Shown here: one piece after another, positions 39,671 to 50,555 of the stretch
How the letters are laid out: every line of letters begins with the position of its first letter
Numbering within the stretch: position 1 is the first letter of the stretch
From: Trissonchulus latispiculum
Taxonomy: Eukaryota > Nematoda > Enoplea > Enoplida > Ironidae
Assembly: GCA_030248195.1 (NCBI GenBank)
Contig: JASAND010007004.1
Location: forward strand, 25,139-89,138
Reading direction: 5' to 3'
Length of the DNA: 64,000 bases
Notes under the pieces: generated by a model
Told to the model about the DNA's origin: nothing
The model's input: the letters and a program-made list of their open reading frames with translations, nothing else
Databases searched by the model: none
Translations under genes and position numbers: made by a program

Positions 39671-39852
39671 ACAGGCACGCTACGCGAAACTGCGAGGGGT
39701 TGTAATGCACGAGCGAAGCGAGAGCTTGCACGAGAATTTCTTTAAATTATCCGAGCGAAGCGGAGCCCGAGTACCACAAAAGAATTCGAGCTCTAAGCTT
39801 TACGAAATACTCGGGTTTCACAACCCCTTGCAGTTTTGCTTGGCGTGTCTGT
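39671..39852. mobile_element. Short 182-bp fold-back element
   Basis: The left end ACAGGCACGCTACGCGAAAC is complementary to the right end (minus strand ACAGACACGCCAAGCAAAAC). The match continues through CTGCGAGGGGTTGT / CTGCAAGGGGTTGT. The interior has GAGCGAAGCGAG and GAGCGAAGCGGAG. No coding capacity and no clear target duplication. Confidence 0.55.
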
Positions 39853-40119
39853 TAATTAAATCGTGCGCGAGAAATTGTGCTTAGAAACAACTTAGTTGTG
39901 AAATAGCTTAGTTCAAATTTAAAATACCGGAAATTTGAATTAGCGTTTGCATCAGTGAGTATGTGCAGAACGTTTACTTCAGCAATGTTTTAATAAGGAT
40001 TTTATTCTGGACCATATATGGTTGGTTTGAAACAGTTACTAAAATATTGATTCATGTGTCGTTTGGTTGGTTCTAATAGTGTTCACAGATACCTAATTTG
40101 CATACTGATTTGCATTCTT

Positions 40120-40300
40120 TTGGGTATAAAAGGCAGCTGAACATGGGCGCGTTGTCAGTCGCAGCAGTGGGCAGTTACAAATTTTGGTGGTGAAGCAGGC
40201 TACAGCGTGCTTCAAGCACGTTACAGCGTGCTTCACAAATGCAGTTGTGAAGCACAGTGCATATCGTGCTTCACAACTCGGATGGAGGCACGGGGTTTAC
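40120..40300 (+). promoter_or_regulatory. TATA-like promoter and TGCTTCA repeats
   Basis: GGGTATAAAAGGCAGCTG (40,122-40,139) is a good TATA context, followed within 150 bp by five copies of GTGCTTCA/GTGAAGCA-type words (about 40,193, 40,207, 40,226, 40,248, 40,268). No convincing ORF follows, so this may be the promoter of a decayed or non-coding unit leading into repeat D copy 2. Confidence 0.35.
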
Positions 40301-40360
40301 AGCAAAGCAAATTTGAACTAAGCTATTTCACAAGAATGTTAGTGAAACGGGGGCCATGGA

Positions 40361-41400
40361 GCTTCAGCCTCAGCGATGTGTTGCATATCTAATTCATTAT
40401 GTGTTATGTTATGTTTTAAGTTATGTGAACATATCATGCTTTAAGCACTATAGAGTGAAAGCACGAGTTCATGTTTATAGTAATATTTTAAAACAGCAAG
40501 CGATCAGGATTTCCTTCTTCGCCTTTGCATTGCGTAATGGTGGGAGAGTAGGTACGGCCAATCAAACTACCACTAACGCTAACGCTAACTCATCATCCCT
40601 ATAAGGAGGGAATAGATAAAATTATGGTGTTTTCAATTTATCCCCTAAAAGGAATATCGTTTCGTTGGAGATCACAGAAGAATTCTTCCTTGGAAATTTC
40701 ACCCTATTTGGAACCCCCCTCCCCGGCAAACGTTTAGCCGCGTTAGCGATTTCTAGTAAGTTGAGGAGTATGTCTTGCTGTTCATCAAGTGATTAAAGAA
40801 TTATTTTGTTTATAAAAGCAGCTGCCACAGTAAAAAGGTTAAACTAGGTACCTGAGGATTCCAAAGAAAATACTCATTTGAGACCACATTCTTGTCAACT
40901 GATCCAGTTATTCAAGAGCCTGAAATATAACTGAAACTATACTTTCCAAACTTAAGGACTAGCTTAATATATTAACAGTTCGACAGAAAGCAAGCGAAAC
41001 AATACCAAATGCTTAGCTAATTGAAAAAAAAGCTGCCACACAAGCTTCTGTGGAATGAGCTTGGAATTCGAATCTAATTCGAATTAGCTATTACAGTAAA
41101 CACTTTACAGACATTATGTATAGGTTTGACACTATTATCATATGTAGTTAAAATTTTGAGGTTCTTTGCATTTTGGTTTTTTGCATAAGCATTTCAATCC
41201 ACACAACTAATTAGTAGTGAATCCTAATTGGATTTTATTCGAAGAAAAGAACCATGGAGCTCTTCTAGGGCTCGGATCGCAACTGAAAAATATAACCTCG
41301 GAATAACAGTTGATTTGACCACCATCAGAACATCTTTCTGCATACTTAACAAGCAATATAATCAAAAGCAAAATGTTGAAGCTCACGGTGTCTCACATAT
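40361..41400 (+). repeat. Dispersed repeat D, copy 2
   Basis: Collinear with 3,880-5,250, see that entry for shared blocks. It includes the segment ATTGCGTAATGGTGGGAGAG (40,532), equivalent to the 4,025 region, and ends with the ACCACCATCAGAACATCTTT block (41,318) seen at 5,163 in copy 1. Different indels in each copy argue for old duplication events. Confidence 0.6.
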
Positions 41401-41783
41401 GGATGGTTAGTTTTGGGGTTCTGCTAAACATGGCACTTTTGTAGTAACTGTAAGTACTGCTAGACGGAGATTAATCGACGACGCCGTTTCGTAACTTTAT
41501 TATGTTGCTACTTATAAGCATCAGCAAAAGCAACATGATCATACACTTCACTGTGAAGCTAAACTTGTATTTTAAATGAAGCGGTTCTATTTTTGCTAAT
41601 TTAAATACAGAACCTCAGACTGTGAAACTATAACTTCCTATAAATCACAATTCAGACCGTATTTACATTATAAATTGGACGATGAACTGCTCCATTTTGT
41701 CGATTGCGAGATTTCTCTGGCGCACACAAAAAACGCAACAATGTTGCACTTTTTTTATTTTGTTATTTTGCTTGTTAAATTCT

Positions 41784-41806
41784 TAATAATAATAATAATA
41801 ATAATG

Positions 41807-41898
<92 letters not shown>

Positions 41899-41902
41899 AC
41901 TA

Positions 41903-41928
<26 letters not shown>
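41784..41928. repeat. (AAT)n microsatellite
   Basis: About 145 bp of AAT repeats with a GAT and an ACTACT interruption. The open frame across it (poly-Ile) is an artefact of the repeat. Confidence 0.95.
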
Positions 41929-41933
<5 letters not shown>

Positions 41934-42109
41934 CAGCTTCCTGTGTTTAACATATAACGATCTCCATTTCGAGCTGAAATTATATACTTCTCTGCTGTTC
42001 TCTACAGTACAACGTCCAATTTATGTTGTAAATACCAGTTTTTACCCATTATCGAATTCTATGTAATTACTGGTTTCTCGCTATGTACTCAACGAAACTA
42101 CTCAAAATT

Positions 42110-42660
42110 TAAATTCGCTGTGCAGAACATATGTGACAAAATGAGCAGAATCCGTGACCAAAAACTTTTCATGGTGGACTCCCCTTAAACCGAATAAGCT
42201 ATTAAAATTAAATTTAACAGAAATTATGGTCACCTTTATTATCATGTCTTGGTCAGATTTGGAGATTCTTGTTCAGGGAAGATCGGATTTGACCAAAATT
42301 ATGTTTGAACAAGAACATTCTTGAAGTACGTCAATTGGATGAAACTGCAGAAAAGTGTAATAACTACCAAAGGGATTTTGATTGACGCCCATCTATGCTG
42401 AAAACATGATATACTGCTGTCAGCAAGTAACTAGCAGTAAAAATCTTTTCATTTTTTGCATAAGCATTCCAATTCACAGAGCTAATTGTTAGTGCAGCTT
42501 AATTGGAGTTATTACTTGAAGAAAACAGCAGTGGATTTCCCCTGGAACCCAGATCACAATCGGGAAGGCAACCTCGGAATAATAGCGGACCTTTACCAAC
42601 ATACCTTCTGTATACGGTGGTAAGTTACATAATAGAAAGCAAAATGCTTGAAGCAAAGGC
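42110..42660 (+). repeat. Dispersed repeat D, partial copy 3
   Basis: Matches the 3' half of copies 1 and 2: GCATAAGCATTCCAATTCAC (42,459), AACCTCGGAATAATAGCGGA (42,570) and AATAGAAAGCAAAATGCTTG (42,629). Same orientation as copy 2, only about 0.7 kb away. Confidence 0.55.
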
Positions 42661-43039
42661 GTTCTTGTCTACACATGTGAAGAGATAGGACCGAGTTATG
42701 TCTTAATAAAATAAAAGTTTCCAGGTTCCGTGAGTGTGCGTATCTTCATCCGTTTTGAAGTTTTTAAAAGATTTTCCGGTTGAATCGATTACGCGGAGCC
42801 ATTTTTCTTGCACCAACATCTGAAAATGCTTCCTGCGATAGCGCCTCTAACCGACTAAAGGAAATTGCCGCCCATCACAGTGACAAGATTACTGCTGCAT
42901 ACAGGCGGCATTTTTCTTTGATCCTCACAGTTAGAGCCGCTGTCGCAGGAAGCGGTTTGTGATGTTGTAATGGGAAGGAAAAAGTCCTCAGCATCATCGA
43001 TACGACCGACCGACTGCCGATCTTCAAACCTTAGAAAAT

Positions 43040-43905
43040 TCAAACATTTTGAATAATAATAATAATAAATCCTACCGGCATCAACGGGTTGTCGCGCATT
43101 TTCATCTTATTCCTCTGTGCTTATATTGGCTCGGGCTAAAACTCAGTTTTGGAACATTTTCAGACTTTGACCCTATCACAACTTTTTCCCTACTCGCTGA
43201 GAGCTTTCGAATAAGTACCATATTGACAACTTTTAGGACAATTTCTAAAATTCCGGTTTTTCCGGGAATTCCCAGATTTTCAGTTTTTCGGCCGTAATTC
43301 TCGCTGGACGCATTTCCGGAAAATGTCGCAAGAAGGAAAGTTGCTCAGCTCGACGAGTTCTTTCATTTGAGTACCATATCGACCACTTTCGGAAAAAGTT
43401 TTCAAAATCCGGAATTTTCCGGCAGAATATCTCGAAATCCGTGAATTTTCCGGGAATTTCAATTTCAGATTCGAAATCAGCGCCACCTATTTACCCTATG
43501 ACCATCTTTTAAGCAAAATCCGAGACAAAAAATTTTGCGGAAATTTCGATTTCAGTTTCGAAATCAGCGTGGTCGACTTACCCTATGACCAACTTTTAAG
43601 CAAAATCGGAGACAAAAAATTTTTAAGTTTCCCTTGGTCCCCCCTTACGATTTTTAAAATTCCGGGATTCGCCATTCCCGGAATCCGGGAGATATCGGGA
43701 TGCCCTTACAAACGGGAGCACTTCAGGTCACCTACAACTATGGTGAGAATTTCAGCCCGATCGGTCCAGCCAATCTCGAGAAAAAGGGGGGGGGACACAA
43801 ATGTTGACCGGAATAATAAATAAATAAATAAATAAAGAAACTTAGCCATATCAAAGGGTTGTCTTTTTTAAAAAAAATGCGACAACCCAATAATAATATG
43901 ACTGA
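43040..43905. repeat. Composite repeat with A-rich tails and family B-like core
   Basis: Two simple A-rich tracts, (AAT)n at 43,052 and (TAAA)n at 43,815, are each followed within about 40 bp by GGGTTGTC (43,086 and 43,855). This looks like the 3' tail of a retroelement present twice. Between them, ACTTACCCTATGACCAACTT and AAAATCGGAGACAAAAAATT (43,575-43,625) resemble the interior of fold-back family B (48,390-48,985). A GACAACCC/GGGTTGTC stem closes at 43,894. Confidence 0.4.
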
Positions 43906-44390
43906 AAATGGTCGAATGACCGTGTAAAAGAAGGCAGTGCAGCAGCAAGCAGTGCAAGAATTATACGTGTCGAGTTTGGTATGTGTGCGAAGTTTAATCC
44001 CCGTACCAAATTCTGTTTAAAAAGTTGTTTCAAAAATCGTGATGTTTTTCGCTTCTCGCGTTGACGTTTCATAAGAGGGTTTTGCAGCTTTGATAACTAC
44101 AGATAATTTTTGCCTATGAAAACCGTATATGTTCTTGTACTACGCAACAAAGGCCGATGGGCTAGTTTTTATGCATCTCGGAGCCGGAAAATTCTTGTAA
44201 AAAGCGGAACCCTGAAACTACCGATCTGTGGAAATATTTCTGGAATTATTTTGAATTATTCAAAAGCTGCCGATTTCTTCATAAATCTTCAAACTGTAGT
44301 CTAGCAAACTTGAACTGGACCAAATGAGTGAATATTGTATAGATTTTATTATTAAAGTTAAGTCCGACAATGTATATGTTACGTACCGTA

Positions 44391-44520
44391 TGAGATTTTG
44401 TACAGTATAATACGGTACTGCAATTTCCGTACCGTATAATACGATACAAGTTTTTTTATACCGTATTAAACGGTACGTCCCGTATTATATTGTGCGGTTA
44501 GTTTTTGTATCGTATTGGCA
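44391..44520. repeat. Cluster of TACCGTAT/ATACGGTA palindromes
   Basis: Degenerate copies of the palindrome TACCGTATTATACGGTA occur at about 44,385, 44,405, 44,430, 44,459, 44,478 and 44,507, for example AATACGGTAC, GTACCGTATAATACG, ATACCGTATTAAACGGTAC. The whole stretch is a mosaic of the same half-site in both directions. Confidence 0.6.
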
Positions 44521-45004
44521 AAGTACTGAATCTGATCTGCACAACTAAAAACGAAATATACTCTAAAATAGAAATATACTTCAAGCTTTTTCATTTTTTA
44601 TGTTCAGAATATTTAATTGAATTAATTGAATTAGAAGTTCAGAGTGGCATAGAAATAGGAATTGCAAGAGTTTTCTCTGAGCTCGCTGATTTTTACATAT
44701 CTTATTGTCCAAGCGGTATATTCCAAAGTACTAAAGAAATTAGAACTGGAATTAGAATTTTAGTTTAGGTCTTCAAAGTTTTATTTTTCAAAGTTTAGTT
44801 AAAGTCGACCAAAATGTCAAAGAGAAAGCTTTGTGCTGTGGTGTGCACATACATATTAACAGATGCATAGATGTTAAATTTAGATTAGTTTACATAATAT
44901 TCTTTAAATCTGAGGCAGAGTCATTGTTTTCTAGGATTTTGGTAGTTATCGTTAAGCTTACCAAGCAAAAGTCGCCTTAATATTATGGATTATTTGTTCG
45001 ATTC

Positions 45005-45180
45005 AGCCTTACACTTTTGTGACAAGTGAATTTCTGGCAAATGACATTCTTACTAGTGAAGTTCTGACAAATGAAATTCTGACTAGTGACATTCTGACAA
45101 TTGAAATTCTGACGTTTCAAAGAAAGTAGGCGTTTCAGTTGGAAATAAAGCTCTCAGTACAATTCTTTCAGTATAAAAAC
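45005..45180. repeat. ATTCTGAC minisatellite with an inverted partner at 56.5 kb
   Basis: Three copies of a 30-bp composite unit alternate AGTGAARTTCTGACAA-type (16 bp) and ATGAAATTCTGACT-type (14 bp) half-units. The right part (45,050-45,180, through GACGTTTCAAAGAAAGT, GGCGTTTCAG and CTCTCAGTACAATTCTTTCA) is repeated inverted at 56,538-56,650. The shared arms suggest the ends of one dispersed element. Confidence 0.6.
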
Positions 45181-46046
45181 GATGCGTGTACTTAACAGCA
45201 GTCACGTAATAAGAAGAAGTGATGCAAGCGATTTGAATGAAACCAATTTTGGTAGAAGAACAGGCTATTGCTAAGAACAGGTAATGCTGGAGTTTTGCTG
45301 ATTCTCACTTCACAAAAGGTAGAAAGCTCTTTTCAACGCCTTTTGACTAAAATTACATGAAAAATCCACAATTCGGTTGACAAATTAGACAAATTTTAAA
45401 TTTAAAAGTTGGGCGAGCCGAGCCGAGCAGAGCCGAAAAAGTCCGGCTGGTTCTCATGTTCTACATAACTGTATTAAATATTTTAATTGTTTCTACAATG
45501 TCGCTTCTATATAAAGTTTAGGGCACGTGGCTTCAGCTTTCGCAATTGTGAACTATTTGTCTTTAGTCTCCTGAGCACTAAGTACAAAGCACAAAGCACA
45601 AAGACGAAGCACAGACCACAAATGGGCTTTATGATGCATTAATTCGCAAGTATGCAAGTCGACACGCTCTCTGTCATGAGCACGTCCTACTACCCAGTGT
45701 GGAATATTTAATAATATTTCATTTGATTTCAACCTTGGATTATTAACATGTAATGCTATCCTTGCTAACGCTAAATGAAAAATCTCCCTCAGCTGCAGCT
45801 TGTGTACACCTGAGAGTACAGAGGGAAACCGATATTTTTGCTTTTGCATTTGCTTGACACACTGCTGAAAACCTACTTTACTAGCTGTAAATCATCTTCT
45901 AGTTTAGCAATTGATCAATGTAACTTCGAAATTGTGTAATTCATTTGGCTTAAAGTATTACTCATAAACAGCAAACATTAGCAAATTAACAGTAATTAGT
46001 CAGTCTGAGTATTGTTTTTCTATGGCACGGTCGGGCAAGTTGGCTA

Positions 46047-46048
<2 letters not shown>

Positions 46049-46114
<66 letters not shown>
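46049..46114. repeat. (TTA)n microsatellite
   Basis: About 66 bp of pure TTA/ATT repeats. The poly-Leu open frame across it is an artefact. Confidence 0.95.
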
Positions 46115-46116
<2 letters not shown>

Positions 46117-46179
46117 ACAGTATTTTTGCCATTACTTGCCTTCAAACAAACCTCTGCAAGTTCGCCTATACACCATGCC

Positions 46180-46323
46180 TTTTATTGATTTTATTAGGGA
46201 ACCTTAGATAGGAGTTTTTCTTAGTTGGTTGCACCCTGGGTAGGGATGTATTAGAACCTGCTTTCGTTTCGCCATCTAACGCTAAGCACTAAAACCAAAC
46301 CGGTAGTTCAAAACACGTTCTTG
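46180..46323 (+). mobile_element. Degraded LTR remnant related to the 61.5-kb LTR
   Basis: ATTAGGGAACCTTAGATAGGA corresponds to ATTAGGGTATCTTAGTTAGGA at 61,789. GAACCTGCTTTCGTTTCGCCA corresponds to GAACCTGCTATCGTTTCGCCA (61,859), followed in both by AAACCGGTAGTT and an ACA end (46,323). No primer-binding site or internal region follows, so it looks like a decayed solo LTR fragment. Confidence 0.5.
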
Positions 46324-47195
46324 ATTTTCCAGTCCATTTGCTTACACTAATTTTAACTAAGCAGAAGAGATAATGCCACAAATCTACTTAAACATGCGAA
46401 ATTCATCTGAAATACCAAGTCCCAGCTTCAGCGATAGCTGAAACGCATTTCTGTCTCATGAAATGTCTGGCCCACTTTCAGAGGGAGCTGAAACTGTCCA
46501 ACTTCCCGTTACAGCTTGAGCTCTAAATTTATTTTACTTAAGTTTTCAACATCATTGATTCAGTTTCAGCACATATAGTTAACATCTGCAGATTTCCGTT
46601 GCAGCACTAAATTTGTCCTAATTTCAGTTTCAGCTGCAGAATGCAAGCTCATGACATATTTAATTTCAGTATACTATAAAGCACTAGCGAGAATAATACA
46701 ACACGAATGGCAGCTATATATACAGACGCCAAGTTTTTTCAAATTTTGACATTTTGCAAACAAAATTAGTTCAAATAAAATTTCTAAGCTTGGAACCAGC
46801 CGGTTCCAAATTCTATTGGTTCTAGTTTCGATTCTAAAAATCCTCCCGATTCGATTCCGGTTCGGTGGATATACGTCACTTGCCCCCAGCGACACCTGCC
46901 CCCAGGAGAAGTGAAATCAAATCAGAAATAAAAATCTTATTTCATTGCATTTACAAGTATCTACAATATCTCCTAAAATACTATACTATGCAGTACAGTT
47001 TTAATGAAAGATTAAATATTTTGAAGCATACGTAAAAAGCAAAAATCACTCAAATGTATATACATAGCAATAGAAAACACTTGAGTTTTCAGTTCAAAGT
47101 TTAAAAATATACAAGCTTACGGTACAAGGTAAAGACACTTTAGCGCATGTTGAGCAAACATACTTAATATACTTATTAATTAACATATTAACACA

Positions 47196-48267
47196 TTAAT
47201 TAATAGTATAAGCAAATCCTCTAAGATATAATACAGTATCAGTATTAATGGGGTCATAAGCTTCAACCATGCGTCTCAATTTAATGTCCCGATCGATGCA
47301 AGCTTTCTTTCGGCCAGGCAAGCCATTGGCAACACATCGTTCTACTGCTGCTTCAGCCATACCTCGTTCCTTCTTGAGAGCATCAATGAATTCCCAAATA
47401 TTGGCATGGGTGCATCCAAGCATGCATTTGAAACGGTTATTCCAACCTTCGACGGTATTGTTGGAACGTGGCAAATTACCCGGTTGTAGGTAGCAGTCTC
47501 AAAAGTTAACAGGAAACCGTGGATCAGCTCTGCCATTTCTGCGCACACGGCCCATATAGTTTTCCTCAAAATAATCAAGAATAGGCATAATTTCTTGAAG
47601 CAGAGTGTCATAAAGAATGTTCAGGCCGGCTTCCACTTGTTCAGTTTGAAGGAATGATAAAGCAGGGACCATTTTGCACTGCAGCTGGAACTCAGGGTCA
47701 TTACGGTACCGGTGAGCTAATCCTTCGGTCTGCAGTTTAAGCTGAACGCTTTGGCTTAGATGAAATTAGCAACCGTGTTGCTCAACCTGTTCCCATTTAC
47801 CTGCTACAGCGGAGATAGCAGCCTGTTCAAAGTTAGTAAAGACAGTTCGCGGACGCAAAGGGAATTTGCTGAGTTAAAGCATCAAACATTCTTCGGTATG
47901 TTGTCTGGGTTTTGTTAGGCAAAAGGGAGTATACCAAGGGAATCGCCTTCCCCTTCCACAACCCGTGAATAGTGTAGAGCTGAGCAAATATTTCAGGAAC
48001 TGTGGAGAAGGTGCCGTCCAGCATCCAGTGATCAGTTTGCCAAAGCATCTGGAGGTTCTCATTAGTAGCAAATAAAATCATTAGCATCGGATGGGCCACT
48101 ATCATACAGCAGAAGCGAATCCCCTCCAGCTGTGCAGCTGTGCACTTGCACAGCGGTACAAACCTTTCCAATATTGCGTATTTATGCCTAGTTTTGAAAG
48201 TGAATATTTGACATTTCCATTCTAAATAGACTTTAATTTTCAGGTCTGCGTTCTTCAGTATTGACAA
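47196..48267 (-). pseudogene. MULE transposase DDE domain, decayed
   Basis: Minus-strand fragments in two frames rebuild the MULE catalytic domain. LWQTDHWMLDGTFSTVPEIF carries the first Asp (codon 48,016-48,018), and QLYTIHGLWKGKAIPLVYSL and LLPNKTQTTYRRMF follow. After a frameshift near 47,855 comes VFTNFEQAAISAV, where intact relatives have TDFE: the second catalytic Asp is Asn (47,832-47,834). SNNTVEGWNNRFKCMLG carries the third acidic residue (Glu, 47,448-47,450). Premature stops lie at 47,766-47,768 and 47,499-47,501. The product cannot be an active transposase. Confidence 0.82.
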
Positions 48268-48389
48268 AACCGAAATTTAGCACCATACTTTCATATATTT
48301 TAAAAATCCACAAATAGCTCGTTTAAATTACAAAACTACAAAATTAAATTACAAATGTTTGTATATTTTGCTTACCTGATTGTCCATAG

Positions 48390-48985
48390 AGATCTTTTCA
48401 GGATAACCCCCCCAGGCCCAGATTCCGCAAAACTTGACCAAATGAGCTGAAATTTGGTATGGGTATGTTTTCGACCACGCTGAGTTCAAATATCGCAAAA
48501 TATTTCGATTTCGTGAAATTCGATTTTTTCGATTCCTAAGGGGGGGGACCAAGGGAACCGAAAAAATTTTTGTCTTCGATTTTGCTGAAAAGTTGTATTT
48601 AGGGGATTTCGGGGTCGTAGAACACGAATCTGAAGTCCGTTTTTCGATTCAGGTTTTCGTTAGCTCAGTATGAGCTAAACTTGCAAGCTTAAGATGTAAG
48701 CTTATACTGAGCGGACGAAAAGTTGAATCGAAAAACGGACTTCAGATTCCTGTTCTACGACCCAAAAAACCCCTAAATACAATTTTTCAGCAAAATCGAA
48801 GACAAAACTTTTTCGGTTCCCCTTGGTCTCCCCTTACGAATCGAAAAAATTGAATTTCGCGAAATCGAAAAATTTTGCGATATTTGAACCCAGCGTGGTC
48901 GAAAACTTACCCATACCAAATTTCAGCTCATTTGGTCAAGTTTTGCGGAATCTGGGCCTGGGGGGGGGTTATCCTGAAAAGATCC
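48390..48985. mobile_element. Fold-back element family B, 596 bp, in the MULE
   Basis: Both ends read inward as GATCTTTTCAGGATAACCCC, then AGGCCCAGATTCCGCAAAAC. The arms stay complementary nearly to the centre (about 48,690), so the element is almost all inverted repeat. The octamer GTCCATAG flanks it at 48,382-48,389 and 48,986-48,993, a perfect 8-bp target duplication. It has no coding capacity. Degenerate relatives are at 18,762-19,170 and, in fragments, near 43.5 and 56.66-56.75 kb. Confidence 0.8.
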
Positions 48986-49138
48986 GTCCATAGTTCGGGC
49001 AAAAGCCATGCAGCCAGATGCTCGTTTCCTTTGGCAATCCCAAGAGATAATACCATTCTTCTCCCGCTTCTTGTTGTAGCAGCGACTTTCGTAATGCAAA
49101 TTGGCATTTCCTTTAGAATTCGTAATAAACTCCGCCAT
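48960..49138 (-). pseudogene. FLYWCH zinc-finger segment of the MULE transposase, interrupted
   Basis: The minus-strand frame from 49,138 shows F4, L14, Y21, W33, C35 and C43 with the spacing of the FLYWCH domain (FITNSKGN, NLHYESRCYNKK, ISWDCQRKRASGCMAFART). FLYWCH fingers often precede MULE DDE domains. The final His-x-His is missing because the frame runs into the fold-back element at 48,985, and no His pair is evident just beyond it. The open frame upstream to 49,440 shows no motif. Confidence 0.7.
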
Positions 49139-49789
49139 TTGCAGATAGAAGAAAACGCGAACTGCTTCACAAATTCAGAATTGAGTGCTAAACTTACGTA
49201 ACCTTTGACCTTTGACTTATATATAGGACTTTCTTTTGAAATGGATATCAAGTGGATTTCAAACATATATCCTTTTAAAATTATTGAAGTACTGACTGTA
49301 GATATACACAACAGACCGTATTGATTCGGAAATTTCATTACACATGCATTAAACTTACCAATGTTGCAAATACTGTAGTCATCCAAACTAAAATTTTGCC
49401 AAAATTTTATTTCTTTGGGGGAAAGTGTCGCTGCGGGCAAGTGTTACAGGGGGTAAGCGTCGTGGGGCAAGTTTCGTGGGGGCAAGTGGCGGCCTTCCCG
49501 GTTCGGTTACAACCGGTCCCATCTCCATGTGGAGAGAGGCTGAGACCGAATATATAAATGCTTTTCACAATTAGTCAATGAGCTTAGACAATACCGATAC
49601 GTCCTTTACTCCTTGTGCAATAAACCCTCAGTATCAGGTAGCAACACCAAAAGTGTCAGCGTTGTAGGTTCCCTGTACATTTCCGGCGGAAGTTTATGAC
49701 GCATGTCTGATCTTTCAAAGTCGCTCTACTAGAAGTAGCATGTTGGGGTTTACATTTGCTGTAATTTCTTACTAAATATCACTGATTCT

Positions 49790-50030
49790 CGTGAACATGG
49801 GAATGTAAAAGCTAGAAATTAAGTTTGAAAAATGTGATGAAACATGCCAAAGGCGGGAATCGAACCTCCGAGTTTCTGATCTTAGATAGAACGCTCTACG
49901 ACCCAGCTATCCTCTACCTCTGGACAGATGGACTAGCTTCTGACGTTAATTGCAACCTTTCGTGAATCACTGATACTTAACAAGTTAAAGATAAACAAAC
50001 AAGTGCATAGCTGATTCAAGTGCAAACGAG
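49790..50030 (-). repeat. tRNA-derived SINE-like unit, copy 1
   Basis: The minus strand carries a B box GGTTCGATTCC (about 49,858-49,868) and upstream A-box-like TAGCTGGGTCGTAGAGC. Flanks are shared with copies at 50,330-50,555 (same strand) and 51,175-51,385 (opposite strand). Right-flank words include AGATAAACAAACAAGTGCATAGCTGATTC. Confidence 0.6.
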
Positions 50031-50292
50031 TCATGTACTCAAAATGGATCACACAACTTTCCGGGTTTGTCACTGAGTGTCTTGGGGCTTGGAGTGTCGA
50101 AAGATGCAGTGCTCCTCTACCTTGCGTATGAGCAGTTAATGGATGTCTTACTACCCGGAGCCGATAGGCCAAGAAGGTGTCTGCTCCGGCTTCCCATTGT
50201 GGGGCAGCATGCAGGTTACGAAGCGAGAGTCATACTAGCTATGACTGATGGGGAGAGACAAAGGTTAGCGCCTTCATATAGCCTCTTGGCTG

Positions 50293-50331
50293 AGTAGCCC
50301 AGCAATAACAACAACAACAACAACAACAACA
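50293..50331. repeat. (AAC)n tract, SINE-type tail
   Basis: AATAACAACAAC... repeats of about 35 bp directly precede SINE copy 2. A matching inverted (TTG)n-rich tract lies at 50,765-50,800. Such trinucleotide tails are common at the 3' end of SINEs. The unit upstream (50,070-50,290) may be the SINE body. Confidence 0.6.
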
Positions 50332-50555
50332 TGGGAATGTAAAAGCTAGAAATTAAGGTTGAAAAATGTGATGAAACATGCCAAAGGCGGGAATCGAACC
50401 TCCGAGTTTCTGATCTTAGATAGAACGCTCTACTACCCAGCTACCCTCTACCTCTGGACAGATGGACTAGCTTCTGACGTTAATTTCAACCTTTCGTGAA
50501 TCACTGATACTTAACAAGTTAAAGATAAACAAACAAGTGCATAGCTGATTCTTTC
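50330..50555 (-). repeat. tRNA-derived SINE-like unit, copy 2
   Basis: Near-identical to copy 1 (only a few substitutions, such as GACC to TACC in the A-box region). The high similarity suggests a recent local duplication within the left arm. Confidence 0.6.

Larger units (their letters stand above)
46867..49497 (-). mobile_element. Mutator-like (MULE) DNA transposon, 2,631 bp
   Basis: The element is bounded by CCGGTTCGGT at 46,857-46,866 and 49,498-49,507, a 9-10-bp target duplication as expected for MULEs. Imperfect TIRs read GGATATACGTCACTTGCCCC (left) and GGAAGGCCGCCACTTGCCCC (right, minus strand). GACACCTGCCCCC-type repeats follow both. The other arm of the inverted repeat (about 51,713-51,725) carries the target only once, so it represents the empty site. 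The interior encodes a decayed minus-strand transposase with a FLYWCH zinc finger and a DDE domain. Confidence 0.8.

Noticed and set aside
41675..41950. Poly-isoleucine ORF
   Set aside because: Produced entirely by the (AAT)n microsatellite.
46022..46207. ORF with poly-leucine, superficially like a signal or membrane segment
   Set aside because: Produced by the (TTA)n microsatellite.
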